Part shown: in pieces, positions 45,565 through 55,428 of the stretch
Layout: each line of letters opens with the position of its first letter
Numbering within the stretch: the stretch's first letter is position 1
DNA from: Bacillota bacterium
Lineage (GTDB): Bacteria > Bacillota > Clostridia > Lachnospirales > Lachnospiraceae
DNA length: 64,000 bases
Assembly (NCBI GenBank): GCA_023418475.1
Contig: JAEZZO010000009.1
Location: forward strand, 1-64,000
Direction: 5' to 3'
Made by a program: the position numbers and the translations under genes
Notes under the pieces: model-generated
What the model was told of the DNA's origin: nothing
The model's input: only the letters and a program-made list of their open reading frames with translations
The model's database searches: none

Positions 45565-46794
45565 TTACTGCCCCAGTGTATCCAGCTGGTCATACATCGC
45601 AAACATTGGTTGCATGATTGCTGCGATCAGCAGGCTGACCACTAATGCAAGTATAATAATAATCATTGGTTCCATCGCTGCTGTCATACTTTGTGAGCTG
45701 ATTTCCACTTCCTCGTCATAGTAATCTGCAATTTTAGAAAGCATCGTTTCTATATTACCGGTTTCCTCACCAATTTTAATCATATGATACACCATCGGAG
45801 GGAAGGCTCCGGAAGCTGCTAACGGTACTGAGAAAGGAACCCCTCTGGCTACTTCTTCCTTTGATTCATAAAGTATTTTTTTTAGAACCAGATTATCTAT
45901 GGTACGTGCTGTGATATCAATTGCATCTATCAGTGGAATTCCTGCGGCAAGCAGTGTACTTAGGGTTCTTGTAAATCTCGCACAGGCACTTTTCACAATC
46001 AATTTGCCAAAGAGCGGCAGTTTTAAAGAAATCCTGGCATAGAACTCCTTACCCTGCTGCGAATTTTTGATTGCGGTAAATAGCAGTACCAGCAACGCCA
46101 TCACCGCCACTACAATATACCAACGAAATACCATGAAATCGCTCATTGCCTTAGCCGCCAGAGTAATTGCAGGCATCTTCATATCCATATCGGCAAACAT
46201 CCTCATGAAAGCTGGTATTACTACGATCAGCATAAGAACAACGACCGCCAGGGATACCAATCCGACTGCCATTGGATAAATCATCGCTTTTCTTACCAGC
46301 GATTTAATCTTTGCCTCCTTCTCAAAATGAGAGGACATACGCTCCAGTGCTATCTCAAGGCTTCCTGAGGATTCTCCAGCTTCCACCATGTTGATAAGAA
46401 TAGGCGGAAAGGTTTTACCTTGATTACGCATAGCATCTGCCAGTTTTTCTCCCTTTTCTACAAGGATTTTAGAATCCTGCATTCCTTTTTTTAGTTCTTT
46501 GTTCTCTGTCTGCTCCACAAGCATTTCAAGTGCCTTGATAATCGGAACTCCGGCTGATATGATGCTGACAAATTGTCTGCAGAACACACTGTAATCCCTG
46601 GATTTAATCTTTGGTTTTATAGATATGTTAATATCCTTATTAAAAATATTTTGTTCTGCAATTTTGACCGGAAACATGCCTTCTGCTTTTAGGAGGTGAA
46701 ATACACGGTCTTCATTAGGTGCTTCCATCTTGCCTCTTTTTTCTTTGCCTTTTGAGTCAACGGCTGTATAAATATAACCGGCCAAATTCTTCAC
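45565..46794 (-). CDS. pilC: Type IV pilus inner-membrane platform protein PilC
   Basis: This 409-residue GspF/PilC protein has two repeated GspF domains (about 70-195 and 275-395): FCRQFVSIISAGVPIIKALE, then SACARFTRTLSTLLAAGIPL. Three membrane segments are visible (about 170-195, 225-245, 375-400). It links the motor ATPases to pilin assembly. The start is GTG with AAAGGAT close by. The preceding gap contains 11-12-bp repeats. Confidence 0.94.
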   Translation of the reverse strand: MKNLAGYIYTAVDSKGKEKRGKMEAPNEDRVFHLLKAEGMFPVKIAEQNIFNKDINISIKPKIKSRDYSVFCRQFVSIISAGVPIIKALEMLVEQTENKELKKGMQDSKILVEKGEKLADAMRNQGKTFPPILINMVEAGESSGSLEIALERMSSHFEKEAKIKSLVRKAMIYPMAVGLVSLAVVVLMLIVVIPAFMRMFADMDMKMPAITLAAKAMSDFMVFRWYIVVAVMALLVLLFTAIKNSQQGKEFYARISLKLPLFGKLIVKSACARFTRTLSTLLAAGIPLIDAIDITARTIDNLVLKKILYESKEEVARGVPFSVPLAASGAFPPMVYHMIKIGEETGNIETMLSKIADYYDEEVEISSQSMTAAMEPMIIIILALVVSLLIAAIMQPMFAMYDQLDTLGQ

Positions 46795-46825
46795 ATCCTT
46801 TTATATAAATGTTTATTATAATATA

Positions 46826-46955
46826 GTTCCTTTTAAGTTCCTTTAATGTACCAATTAATGTACCTTCTATGTCCCTTCTCATGTAACTTTCAATGTTTCT
46901 TTTCATGTAGTTTTCATGTAGTTTTCAATACGCAATTTTAATGTTTCTTTCCTGT
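46826..46955 (+). repeat. Degenerate tandem repeat with 11-12-bp period between pilT and pilC
   Basis: Units of the type ATGTAGTTTTC recur about ten times (ATGTACCAATTA, ATGTACCTTCT, ATGTCCCTTCTC, ATGTAACTTTCA, ATGTAGTTTTC twice, and others). The tract fills most of the space between the pilT stop region and the pilC start. Confidence 0.7.
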
Positions 46956-46958
46956 CCG

Positions 46959-48008
46959 CTATAGTTTCCGCTCCATTGTACCGGCATCCTGTGCAAAAGC
47001 AAGAGCCTGCTCCGCATCTATTTTTCCCTGGAAGTATAGATTAAAGATTGCGTCATCCATCGTCTGCATTCCAAGACTTTTATTTGTTTGGATAAAGGAG
47101 GTTAGCTGATGTGATTTTCCCTCTCTGATTAGGTTTCTGATTGCCGGTGTGGAATACATAATTTCAAAGGAAGCCACTCTGCCTTTTCCATCTCTGGCAG
47201 GTATCAGTTGCTGCGATATAACCGCCTCCAAAACAGCTGCCAGCTGAACCCTGATCTGTTGCTGCTGGTGCGGAGGAAATACATCGATCATTCGGTCAAC
47301 CGTACTGGCGGCCCCTATTGTATGTAGCGTTGAGAATACAAGATGTCCTGTCTCTGCCGCTGTAATTGCTATCTCAATTGTCTCCAGATCTCTCATTTCA
47401 CCGACCAGAATAACATCCGGATCCTCACGCAGCACCACTCTTAAGGCATTGGCAAACGAAAGTGTATCCATTCCGATCTCTCTCTGGTTTACAATTGATT
47501 TTTTATGTATATGTAAGTATTCAATCGGATCCTCCAACGTAACAATATGACGGCTGGAACTGGTATTGATCCGATCAATCAAGGATGCCAGTGTTGTTGA
47601 TTTTCCGCTGCCGGTTGGCCCGGTAACCAGTACAAGTCCCCGTTTTTTATCTGTTAAGTCTACAACCGAACCCGGAAGTCCAAGCAACTGCGGGGATGGT
47701 ATCTCCGTATTGATAATTCTTCCAACCAAAGCATAGGTGCCTCTCTGTCGAAAAATATTGATACGGTATCTTCCTGCCCCCTCGATAGAATAGGCAAAAT
47801 CCGCTTCCCCTTCCGCATCAAATTTACTTTTTAACTGCGCGGGAATCATTGGAATTATCAGTGCCTGCGTATCCTCAGAAGAGAGCGGCTGATAACCCAT
47901 ATCAACAAGCTCTCCGCTAATTCTGCATTTCGGAGAAATTCCTACTGTTATATGTAAATCAGAAGCTTTTCTGTGTTGTGCATCCAATAATAAATCATTG
48001 ATTGTCAA
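46959..48008 (-). CDS. pilT: Pilus retraction ATPase PilT
   Basis: This 349-residue motor ATPase powers pilus retraction. Motifs are Walker A TGPTGSGKSTTLASLI, Asp box VTLEDPIEYLH, Walker B DPDVILVGEMRDLETI, His box GHLVFSTLHT and the PilT signature AIRNLIREGKSHQL. The start is TTG (48008), with AAGGTGG about 10 bases upstream. It lies 95 bases after pilB. Its presence implies retractile, twitching-type pili. Confidence 0.95.
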   Translation of the reverse strand: MTINDLLLDAQHRKASDLHITVGISPKCRISGELVDMGYQPLSSEDTQALIIPMIPAQLKSKFDAEGEADFAYSIEGAGRYRINIFRQRGTYALVGRIINTEIPSPQLLGLPGSVVDLTDKKRGLVLVTGPTGSGKSTTLASLIDRINTSSSRHIVTLEDPIEYLHIHKKSIVNQREIGMDTLSFANALRVVLREDPDVILVGEMRDLETIEIAITAAETGHLVFSTLHTIGAASTVDRMIDVFPPHQQQQIRVQLAAVLEAVISQQLIPARDGKGRVASFEIMYSTPAIRNLIREGKSHQLTSFIQTNKSLGMQTMDDAIFNLYFQGKIDAEQALAFAQDAGTMERKL

Positions 48009-48103
48009 TGTTTTGTACCACCTTCTTTAGAAACTTTACTTTCTTCAAGCATGTCTATATCAAATGATTTTCTGTATGGAGATATGACAGATCATTCAAA
48101 TGA

Positions 48104-49804
48104 TCAATCATTGTCCACTGTTATTCTTAAGAGCTCTTCTACAGAGGTTATTCCTTTTAGAATCAACTCAATAGCACCATTTTTCAAAGGTTTCATACCT
48201 TCACTCTGCGCAATGGCTTCGATTTCCTCGATCGATTTCTTTGCTCTGATCGCCTCTCTGATCCGGCTTGAGGTTTGTAAAATCTCATAGATGCCAATTC
48301 GTCCGATGTAACCCGTATCATCACACTTTACACAGCCACATGCCTGATAAATGGGAAGCTGCTGTCCGGAAGGTATCCCCAACATTTGCTTCTCCTCTTG
48401 TGTTGCTTCTCTCTTTTTCTTACAGTCCGGGCATAGTTTTCTGACAAGCCTCTGTGCAATTACACCTACAATTGACTCGGATAGCAGATATGGTTCCACT
48501 CCCATATCAATCATACGGGATACAGATCCCGCGGCTGAATTGGTATGCAGTGTACTCGCCACCAGATGTCCGGTAATAGAGGCTTTGACAGCAATGCCTG
48601 CCGTTTCGTTATCCCTGATTTCACCAATCATTATGATATCCGGGTCTTGTCTTAATATTGAGCGTAGTGCACTTGCAAAGGTAAGGCTTGCTTTTTCGTT
48701 AACCTGCACCTGATTAACCCCGGTAATATGCGCTTCTACCGGATCCTCGATTGTTATAATATTTACTCCGTCCTTATTTAAAGAAGAAAGAATACTGTAA
48801 AGAGTAGTGGATTTTCCACTTCCGGTCGGTCCAGTAATCAATATTATACCATAAGGATAGGAGATTATTTTGTCAAATCTTGCAAGGTCCTCTTCTGTTA
48901 ATCCAAGCTCCAACTTGCTTCTGGCATAACCACTTTTGGTCGCAAGACGTAAAACAGCCTTCTCTCCATACACGGTCGGAAGAATTGAGGTTCGGATATC
49001 ATACTCCACACGACTTACGGTCATGGTAATTCGTCCGTCCTGTGGTTTTCTCTTCTCCGAGATATCCATTCCGCCTAAAATCTTAATTCTTGCTATAATT
49101 GCGGGCATTAAGCTTGCATTATACCTTCTGCCCTTATTAAGAACACCATCAATCCGGTATCTGACACGCAGATCATTCTCCAGCGGTTCAATATGTACAT
49201 CACTTGCACGGAGTCTGATACCCTGTTCGATAATAGAGCGTACAAGCACTACAATAGGAGCATTCTCTATGTCCTCTATACTCCCTTCCTGTACCTGTTC
49301 TGATTTGATCAGACTATCGCGTTCCTGTGTATAACGTTCCGCAACCTTTAAGGCTTCTATGTTTCCATAATATTTATCAATTGCTGCGGCGATATCCTGC
49401 GGAGTGGATACTGCCGGTTCAATCTGAAGGTTTGTTACGATCGCGATATCATCAATCGCAATCAAATCAAGAGGATTGGACATTGCCACACGCAAAATAT
49501 TGGCATATCCTTTTTTATATTCAAATGGTATCGCCAAATGCTTACGTAATATTTCCTCTCCAACCAGTTTTAATATATCTGCTTCAATCCGACGTTCGGA
49601 TAAAATGACAAGATCACAATTTAGCTGACTGTGAAGGGCATTTGCTATCTCCATCTCGTTTGTAAATCCTAAGTCAATCAGAGTTTCTCCAAGCTTCTGC
49701 CCCTTTTCCCTCTGTCTTTTTAAAGCCTGCAATAATTGCTCCTCATTAATGATACCTGCGCTGATTAAGATATCTCCCAGCCTTTTCTTATTGTAGAACT
49801 CCAT
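48104..49804 (-). CDS. pilB: Pilus extension ATPase PilB with N-terminal MshEN domain
   Basis: This 566-residue ATPase powers pilin polymerisation. The N-terminal 60 residues have the MshEN repeat pattern (RLGDILISAGIINEEQLLQA and KLGETLIDLGFTNEMEIANA), known in other systems to bind cyclic di-GMP. Walker A ITGPTGSGKSTTLYSIL, Asp box IITIEDPVEA, Walker B DPDIIMIGEIRDNETA and His box GHLVASTLHTNSA follow. The zinc tetracysteine CPDCKKK...CGCVKC is present. GGAGAGGGAAGA precedes the ATG. It is the first gene of the operon. The gap 49805-50250 toward the divergent ABC-F gene is AT-rich; no c-di-GMP riboswitch was recognised. Confidence 0.95.
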   Translation of the reverse strand: MEFYNKKRLGDILISAGIINEEQLLQALKRQREKGQKLGETLIDLGFTNEMEIANALHSQLNCDLVILSERRIEADILKLVGEEILRKHLAIPFEYKKGYANILRVAMSNPLDLIAIDDIAIVTNLQIEPAVSTPQDIAAAIDKYYGNIEALKVAERYTQERDSLIKSEQVQEGSIEDIENAPIVVLVRSIIEQGIRLRASDVHIEPLENDLRVRYRIDGVLNKGRRYNASLMPAIIARIKILGGMDISEKRKPQDGRITMTVSRVEYDIRTSILPTVYGEKAVLRLATKSGYARSKLELGLTEEDLARFDKIISYPYGIILITGPTGSGKSTTLYSILSSLNKDGVNIITIEDPVEAHITGVNQVQVNEKASLTFASALRSILRQDPDIIMIGEIRDNETAGIAVKASITGHLVASTLHTNSAAGSVSRMIDMGVEPYLLSESIVGVIAQRLVRKLCPDCKKKREATQEEKQMLGIPSGQQLPIYQACGCVKCDDTGYIGRIGIYEILQTSSRIREAIRAKKSIEEIEAIAQSEGMKPLKNGAIELILKGITSVEELLRITVDND

Positions 49805-50250
49805 TCTTCCCTCTCCTGACTAATCAATTAGTTTAATTATACTATTCTTTATCAGAAATGCAACGTGATTTTATAATTGTCAGTAGTTTTTGTGAATATT
49901 CCGACAATTAGTACAGTTTATTTCTTTGTATTTTGTCGATTTTTGATATAGAATGCGATGAATTAACCTCATTTTCACATCGTATTTACTTCTTTTTGAT
50001 CGTATATCTATCGTCTTAGGACTATATACCCACAGCGTAATTGTTTTATTTCCATGCTCAATTTGTTATTTTTTCAGTTTTTTATATTGCGTTATAATTC
50101 ATCAGGATATTGACTATTTTCATCATTCTATGGTAAATTATCATAATATGATAATTCATGATACAGTTCAGGTCATCGTACCTCAAAGGAATTCTTATCT
50201 GAACTACTTTGGCCAATACATTATAGACTTTCGCAGAAATGGAGAAAATT

Positions 50251-51804
50251 ATGAGTATTTTAAACGTTGTAAACCTTAGCCATGGTTTTGGCGACCGCGC
50301 TATTTTTCATGATGTGTCTTTCCGCTTACTAAAGGGAGAGCATATTGGTCTGATCGGTGCTAACGGGGAAGGAAAATCTACCTTTATGAATATTGTTACC
50401 GGGAAATTAATGCCTGATGAGGGTAAGGTTGAATGGTCAAAGCACGTTCATGCCGGTTATCTTGACCAGCATGCTGTTCTGGAGAAGGGAATGACCCTGC
50501 GGAATGTACTTCAGTCCGCATTTTCCTACTTATTCGAATTGGAAGAGAAAATGAATGAGCTCTGTGATTCCATGGCTACTGCTGAAGGAGATGCTTTACA
50601 GGATATGATAGATGAGATGGGAAGCATTCAGGAGCTGCTGTCCATGCATGATTTCTATGTCATTGACAACAAGGTGGATGAGGTGGCACATGCTTTGGGC
50701 TTGGATGAGATCGGTCTTGATTGTGATGTTACTGATTTAAGCGGTGGACAAAGAACCAAGCTGCTGCTTGGAAAATTATTGTTAGAAAAGCCGGATATCC
50801 TGCTCCTCGATGAGCCGACCAATTATCTGGACGTACAGCATATCGAATGGCTGAAGCGGTATCTGAATGAATATGAAAATGCTTTTATTCTGATTTCACA
50901 TGATATTCCTTTTCTAAATAGTGTCGTTAATATTATTTATCATATGGAAAATCAGGAATTAAATCGATATGTCGGTGATTATGATAAATTTCTGGAAGTC
51001 TATGAAATGAAAAAGAAGCAGCTGGAAGCAGCTTATAACCGTCAACAGAAGGAAATCGAAGAGCTTGAGGATTTTGTGGCCCGTAACAAAGCCAGAGTAT
51101 CTACCAGAAATATGGCAATGTCGCGTCAGAAGAAGCTGGATAAAATGGATGTCATTGAACTGGCCAAAGAAAAACCGAAGCCGGAATTCAACTTTAAAGA
51201 AGCTCGTGCGGCTGGCCGCTATATCTTTCAGACACAGGATCTTGTTATCGGTTACGATGAGCCACTGTCCTCCCCTCTCACACTTTCGATGGAGCGTGGA
51301 GAAAAAATTGCACTGATCGGCGCAAATGGTATCGGTAAAACCACTTTATTAAAAAGTATCCTGGGATTAATTCCATCTTTAAACGGTAGTGTTACTCTTG
51401 GAGATTATCTAAGTATCGGATACTTTGAGCAGGAAATGGCTCCCGGGAATACCACTACCTGTATCGAGGAAATTTGGAAGGAGTTCCCTGGCTTTACCCA
51501 GTATGAGGTTCGTTCCGCACTGGCGAAATGCGGTTTAACAACAAAGCACATTGAAAGCCAGGTTCGTGTCTTAAGCGGTGGCGAGCAGGCGAAGGTTCGC
51601 CTGTGCAAGTTGATTAACAGAGAGACTAATATTCTTCTTTTGGACGAGCCTACCAACCACTTGGATGTGGATGCAAAGGAAGAACTAAAAAGGGCTCTGA
51701 AAGCATTTAAAGGAAGTATACTGCTGATTTGCCACGAACCTGAGTTTTATGAGGATTTGGTAACCAAGGTGTGGGACTGCACCAAATGGACTACTAAGAA
51801 GTAG
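50251..51804 (+). CDS. ABC-F family ATPase
   Basis: This 517-residue protein has two ABC domains and no membrane segment. Domain 1: GANGEGKSTFMN, LSGGQRTKLLLGKLLLEKPD, LLLDEPTNYLDV. Domain 2: GANGIGKTTLLKS, LSGGEQAKVRLCKLINRETN, LLLDEPTNHLDVDA. The linker of about 90 residues between them (QLEAAYNRQQKEIEELEDFV) is the P-site tRNA interaction motif region of ribosome-acting ABC-F proteins. It is probably a housekeeping translation factor (YkpA/YbiT-like) but antibiotic protection cannot be excluded. GGAG supports the ATG at 50251. Confidence 0.9.
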   Translation: MSILNVVNLSHGFGDRAIFHDVSFRLLKGEHIGLIGANGEGKSTFMNIVTGKLMPDEGKVEWSKHVHAGYLDQHAVLEKGMTLRNVLQSAFSYLFELEEKMNELCDSMATAEGDALQDMIDEMGSIQELLSMHDFYVIDNKVDEVAHALGLDEIGLDCDVTDLSGGQRTKLLLGKLLLEKPDILLLDEPTNYLDVQHIEWLKRYLNEYENAFILISHDIPFLNSVVNIIYHMENQELNRYVGDYDKFLEVYEMKKKQLEAAYNRQQKEIEELEDFVARNKARVSTRNMAMSRQKKLDKMDVIELAKEKPKPEFNFKEARAAGRYIFQTQDLVIGYDEPLSSPLTLSMERGEKIALIGANGIGKTTLLKSILGLIPSLNGSVTLGDYLSIGYFEQEMAPGNTTTCIEEIWKEFPGFTQYEVRSALAKCGLTTKHIESQVRVLSGGEQAKVRLCKLINRETNILLLDEPTNHLDVDAKEELKRALKAFKGSILLICHEPEFYEDLVTKVWDCTKWTTKK

Positions 51805-51981
51805 ATGAGAAGGCTGCTATTATCCAGTATTATATGTAACCAGAAATATTCCGGATTTCATATTTAGATGGATCGTAACAGCCTTATATTTTTTCCTATC
51901 ATTCTGTTTTTCTTACAACAAAAGCTTTTCTCATATATTTACGATTATTTTGATAAATTATCCTGTTAATTTTACTTTCAC

Positions 51982-53418
51982 TTAGTTTGTTCCCGTTGTA
52001 TTTGTTCCTGTAGCATTCGTTCCTGCTGCATCTGATCCCAATGTACTCGTATCCGTTGAGTTTGTTCCTGATCCTGTTGTATCCACGCTACCAGAAGTAT
52101 ATGTGGTTCCTGATCCGTCCGGATTATCCTGTGCTTTCGAATTCACCCATTCCTTGGAGAAATGATATTCCCCCTGCTTATCACTGTAAAAAAATAAAAA
52201 TTCCGTATCCGCAGGATTTAATGCAGCTTGGATCGCGTGTCTACCTGGATTACAGATTGGTCCAGCAGGTAATTCAGTACATTTTTTTGTGTTATAATAG
52301 GAATTATAACGATTTTTATCACCACTTATATATGGTTTAACATATTTTTCTATATAGAATATAGATGCATCCATTCGAAGTCTCATCTTAATATCTAATC
52401 TGTTATATATAACCGAAGCAATAATAGGCATCATATCTTGATTACCAGCTTCCTTTTCAACAATAGATGCCACCGTCAGTACCTGATCCATACTGTATCC
52501 CATAGCCTCTGCTTTGCTTCTATCATCCGCCGTAATCCTCGCTTCAGAATTACGCAGAAATTTTCCAATAACATCCTGTGGCTTCATCAGCCGGTAAAAC
52601 TCATAGGTATCCGGATACAAATAACCTTCCAATTTGAAGCATCTGTTATCTTTCTTCTCAATCTTACCTACTAACGGATAATAAGAAAAATTATAATTCT
52701 CCATCGCATCGTAAAGGCTGGCAGTTGAAGCACAAACACCTTTGCTTACAAGCAGTTGAAAAATCTGTGAAGCAGAATAGCCTTCCGGTATGGTAACCTT
52801 AACCGTTGCCGATATTCCAGCCACTGTTGCTGCCTTTGGTAATGAAGAAACAGTCTGGTACGGGTGATAAAGAATTAATCCACTATAAATTGAAGTATCA
52901 TAACCTCCGGTCTGCATCTGATTCTGTGAATAATAACCGTAGCCTGCTGTAGTCTGTAATATGTATTTTAATGAGTTACTCTGTACCATTACAGATGAAT
53001 TTGCCTTAGATACATACATTTTATAAGTCATAGTCTTTTTTACTGCTTTTGCTTTCGCGTTAGCATAGTAAGAAAAATATTTACTATCCTTTGTAAATAC
53101 AATTCTCTTTCCGTTGCTGCTGTTGGTTACAGTAACGGTCGTTTTCCCTGAACCATAGTTATATTTCAATGCCGGTATTAACGATACCAGTTTTTCTAAA
53201 GGTACCATAATACTGCCGGAAGATGTGGTTTCGATTGCTCCGCTGCTATCCATACTGTCATTCCAATCATAAAAGGTATATTTTCCGCTGCGATCTGCGA
53301 CCACCATTCCATATTTTTTATCAGCTGCCTGTACAGGTTTAGCAGCTTCCAAATTTATGATGAACAAAGAAAATATGACCAGGATTACAATTATCTTGTT
53401 AAAACTTATCTGTTTCAT
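51982..53418 (-). CDS. MltG-like endolytic murein transglycosylase with N-terminal stalk-like domain
   Basis: This 478-residue protein has a signal segment (KIIVILVIFSLFIINLEAA). About 35-170 form a copper-amine-oxidase-N-like module (IMVPLEKLVSLIPALKYNYG, VTVTNSSNGKRIVFTKDSK). A YceG/MltG domain follows (about 205-430): TIPEGYSASQIFQLLV, LEGYLYPDTYEFYRL, catalytic Glu in VASIVEKEAG, and PICNPGRHAIQAALNP. The C-terminus is a Gly/Thr/Ser/Asn repeat. MltG cuts nascent glycan strands. The stalk module replaces the usual LysM region. The ATG at 53418 has GAGGAAAG before it; upstream in-frame ATGs add 35 unlikely residues. Confidence 0.88.
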   Translation of the reverse strand: MKQISFNKIIVILVIFSLFIINLEAAKPVQAADKKYGMVVADRSGKYTFYDWNDSMDSSGAIETTSSGSIMVPLEKLVSLIPALKYNYGSGKTTVTVTNSSNGKRIVFTKDSKYFSYYANAKAKAVKKTMTYKMYVSKANSSVMVQSNSLKYILQTTAGYGYYSQNQMQTGGYDTSIYSGLILYHPYQTVSSLPKAATVAGISATVKVTIPEGYSASQIFQLLVSKGVCASTASLYDAMENYNFSYYPLVGKIEKKDNRCFKLEGYLYPDTYEFYRLMKPQDVIGKFLRNSEARITADDRSKAEAMGYSMDQVLTVASIVEKEAGNQDMMPIIASVIYNRLDIKMRLRMDASIFYIEKYVKPYISGDKNRYNSYYNTKKCTELPAGPICNPGRHAIQAALNPADTEFLFFYSDKQGEYHFSKEWVNSKAQDNPDGSGTTYTSGSVDTTGSGTNSTDTSTLGSDAAGTNATGTNTTGTN

Positions 53419-53605
53419 TTCTTTCCTCTTTTCTACGCTGCTTATTAACACTTTATAAAGCATATCGTAAACTTGTATGTGTTGGGTAAATAAATGTTTA
53501 CCAGATAAATGATTACAGCGCATTTTTTAAATAATATTTCTTAACTACTATTTTCTGATTATCCCGCCGGGAATTGTGCCAAGGATTTCAAAAGCTGCCT
53601 TGAGC

Positions 53606-54115
53606 TTAAGCCGGACTACTGTTTAAACTCTTATAAATTCCTGTTAAAAACCGCAATCCCGTTTCAGTTTTAAAGATCTTGTTCTTAACACTGTCGATTG
53701 CTTCGAAACTCATGGCATCTTCACTGATATTCACAAGGAAATCTGCCTCCACAAGAATCTGGTAATCCAACCCATCCATATTGTCATATGTGTGATGATG
53801 AGCGATCAAATAGCATACCCGCTCGATGAATGTTTCTTCATACCCAAGCTGCGTCAGCATTTCCCTCGCTACCGGAGGTCCTTCCTGCTGCTGATAGCTT
53901 CCTGCACTGCTGTTATATTTCTTTTCGCTTATTTTAATTCCAATGTCATGAACAGCTGCTGCTACTTCAACAATTTCCTGTGTGCATTCCGGTAACTGCT
54001 CCAGCTCTCCGATCGTCTTGGCATAACCGTATACTTTAAGAAAATGCTCTATTCTTCTGGTATCCTGTTCATAATAGTCTATCATGGATGCAATTACATT
54101 TCCGATTTTTTTCAT
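53606..54115 (-). CDS. HD-domain phosphohydrolase
   Basis: This 169-residue protein carries an HD fold: RIEHFLKVYGYAKTIG, the HD pair in AAAVHDIGIKISE, the HHH in LIAHHHTYDN, and the terminal Asp in LVEADFLVNISE. Such short HD proteins hydrolyse nucleotides or phosphomonoesters; the substrate is unknown. The frame opens with a TTG at 54142; the ATG at 54115 with GAGGGATAT is preferred. Confidence 0.85.
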   Translation of the reverse strand: MKKIGNVIASMIDYYEQDTRRIEHFLKVYGYAKTIGELEQLPECTQEIVEVAAAVHDIGIKISEKKYNSSAGSYQQQEGPPVAREMLTQLGYEETFIERVCYLIAHHHTYDNMDGLDYQILVEADFLVNISEDAMSFEAIDSVKNKIFKTETGLRFLTGIYKSLNSSPA

Positions 54116-54439
54116 ATATCCCTCACATTCTACTGCAATCAATTAATACATATTATATAGCCTAACCTTGGAAATGATCTATTTGTTCTCTCACTTTTGA
54201 TATCTGTTCTTGTATCTGTAAAACAAAAGTATCAATAATTATAACATTATCCGGAATTGTGTTTTTCGATCAAGATTATCTATATCTCACATAAAAACCC
54301 CCATCCTATGTACTTTTGTTTATATGATATCACTTTTATACTTATCTTTCTATTAATATTTTTTTATTCTATTTTATTATTTTATTTGCTGCCCTAAAGA
54401 AATCTCTTTGTATTATTAATCATTACCTATATAAATAAA

Positions 54440-54474
54440 GTGCTACAATCATCCTATATACCGGACTGTAGCAC
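54440..54474 (-). terminator. Terminator of the zinc-ribbon gene
   Basis: Arms 54440-54450 and 54464-54474 (GTGCTACAATC and GACTGTAGCAC) pair at 10 of 11 positions, or all with a wobble, and are followed on the minus strand by TTTATTTATAT. It lies about 30 bases after the stop at 54502. The rest of the gap 54116-54439 is AT-rich with no feature. Confidence 0.65.
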
Positions 54475-54501
54475 CTATTTTATATATTTAAGCATAAATC
54501 A

Positions 54502-54894
54502 TCATGTTTTCTTAACAAACTCTCTCCTGCATTTCGGACAGGTTATACATATTTTTCCTTTTCCTCGGGGAACCCGAATTGTTTGCTTGCACTGCGGGCA
54601 TTTGTAATACTTATGCGTTTTATCACCAACCAGAGCCAATTTCGTGTGACTGAACTTATTCTTTACAGCACTCTCCAATCTGTAATATACCATATTTTCC
54701 TGGGATCTTTTTTGTATGTTCTTGGATAGCGTTCGAAAGACTGCATAAATTAATGGAATATATGCTACCAGAAATAAAGGAGCAATTCTTGTAAAGGTAG
54801 TAATCAAAGATAAAAATAATGATAGGAACACCAAGGCACGGGTAAACTGATCAAAACCATATCTGCCATACATAAATCTTCTTAATTGATTCAT
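54502..54894 (-). CDS. Membrane protein with C-terminal zinc ribbon
   Basis: This 130-residue protein has two close membrane segments (ALVFLSLFLSLITTFTRIAP, FLVAYIPLIYAVF). A C-terminal zinc ribbon follows with YKCPQCKQTIRVPRGKGKI and ITCPKCRREFVKK. GGAGGATATT before the ATG at 54894 decides the start over a Met eight codons earlier. Function unknown; similar proteins are widespread in Clostridia. The gap 54895-55309 shows only AT-rich sequence and a short ATAAAAAATATATT direct repeat. Confidence 0.75.
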   Translation of the reverse strand: MNQLRRFMYGRYGFDQFTRALVFLSLFLSLITTFTRIAPLFLVAYIPLIYAVFRTLSKNIQKRSQENMVYYRLESAVKNKFSHTKLALVGDKTHKYYKCPQCKQTIRVPRGKGKICITCPKCRREFVKKT

Positions 54895-55309
54895 AATATC
54901 CTCCATTCTGTAAAACACATTTAACCTGAAGCTGCCTTTAGACTGAAACCTTTATCTGTATCATATAGATTAGTTGTCTGAATTCCTGTCTCGTTTTAAA
55001 TTGATTATGATTTCAGACGAGCCTGATATTCTTTCCTTCCATGCCGGGTGAAATAAATCATACTATAATGTTTGTGTTATTCTCTATATATTGCATCAGG
55101 ATAAAGGTTATTCATGAAAAACACAACATATTATTATCTTAATATCATACAATAAATACCGACTTTTTTCTAATAAAAAATATATTAACTTTTCATATAA
55201 AAAATATATTCTCGCAACAATTTACAATAATCACAGTGCAAATAAGCTTTGTGCTTAGGATTTGCAACTACATTAAGACATCTTCTGTATAAATAATCCT
55301 ATCATAAAA

Positions 55310-55341
55310 CGGCAGAGGTAAAATTCCTCTGCCGCCTTTTT
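55310..55341. terminator. Terminator of the alpha/beta hydrolase gene
   Basis: A perfect 9-bp GC-rich stem (CGGCAGAGG and CCTCTGCCG) with a 7-base loop has T runs on both sides (CCTTTTT on the plus strand). It lies about 90 bases after the hydrolase stop at 55429 on the minus strand. Confidence 0.75.
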
Positions 55342-55428
55342 ATAAATCTACATTATTGATATCCTTGCAGTGTCTGCTGTGAATACAGCAAATAGCATAA
55401 GACGATAGAATGGATTTTTATCACAAGC

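Noticed and set aside
49805..50250. Cyclic di-GMP riboswitch upstream of pilB
   Set aside because: I looked for the GEMM core patterns known before pilus genes in C. difficile and did not find them; only AT-rich sequence and a weak promoter-like pair are present.
50251..51804. Antibiotic-resistance ABC-F protein
   Set aside because: Motifs alone do not separate resistance from housekeeping ABC-F proteins, and there is no resistance-type context or leader-peptide attenuator visible.
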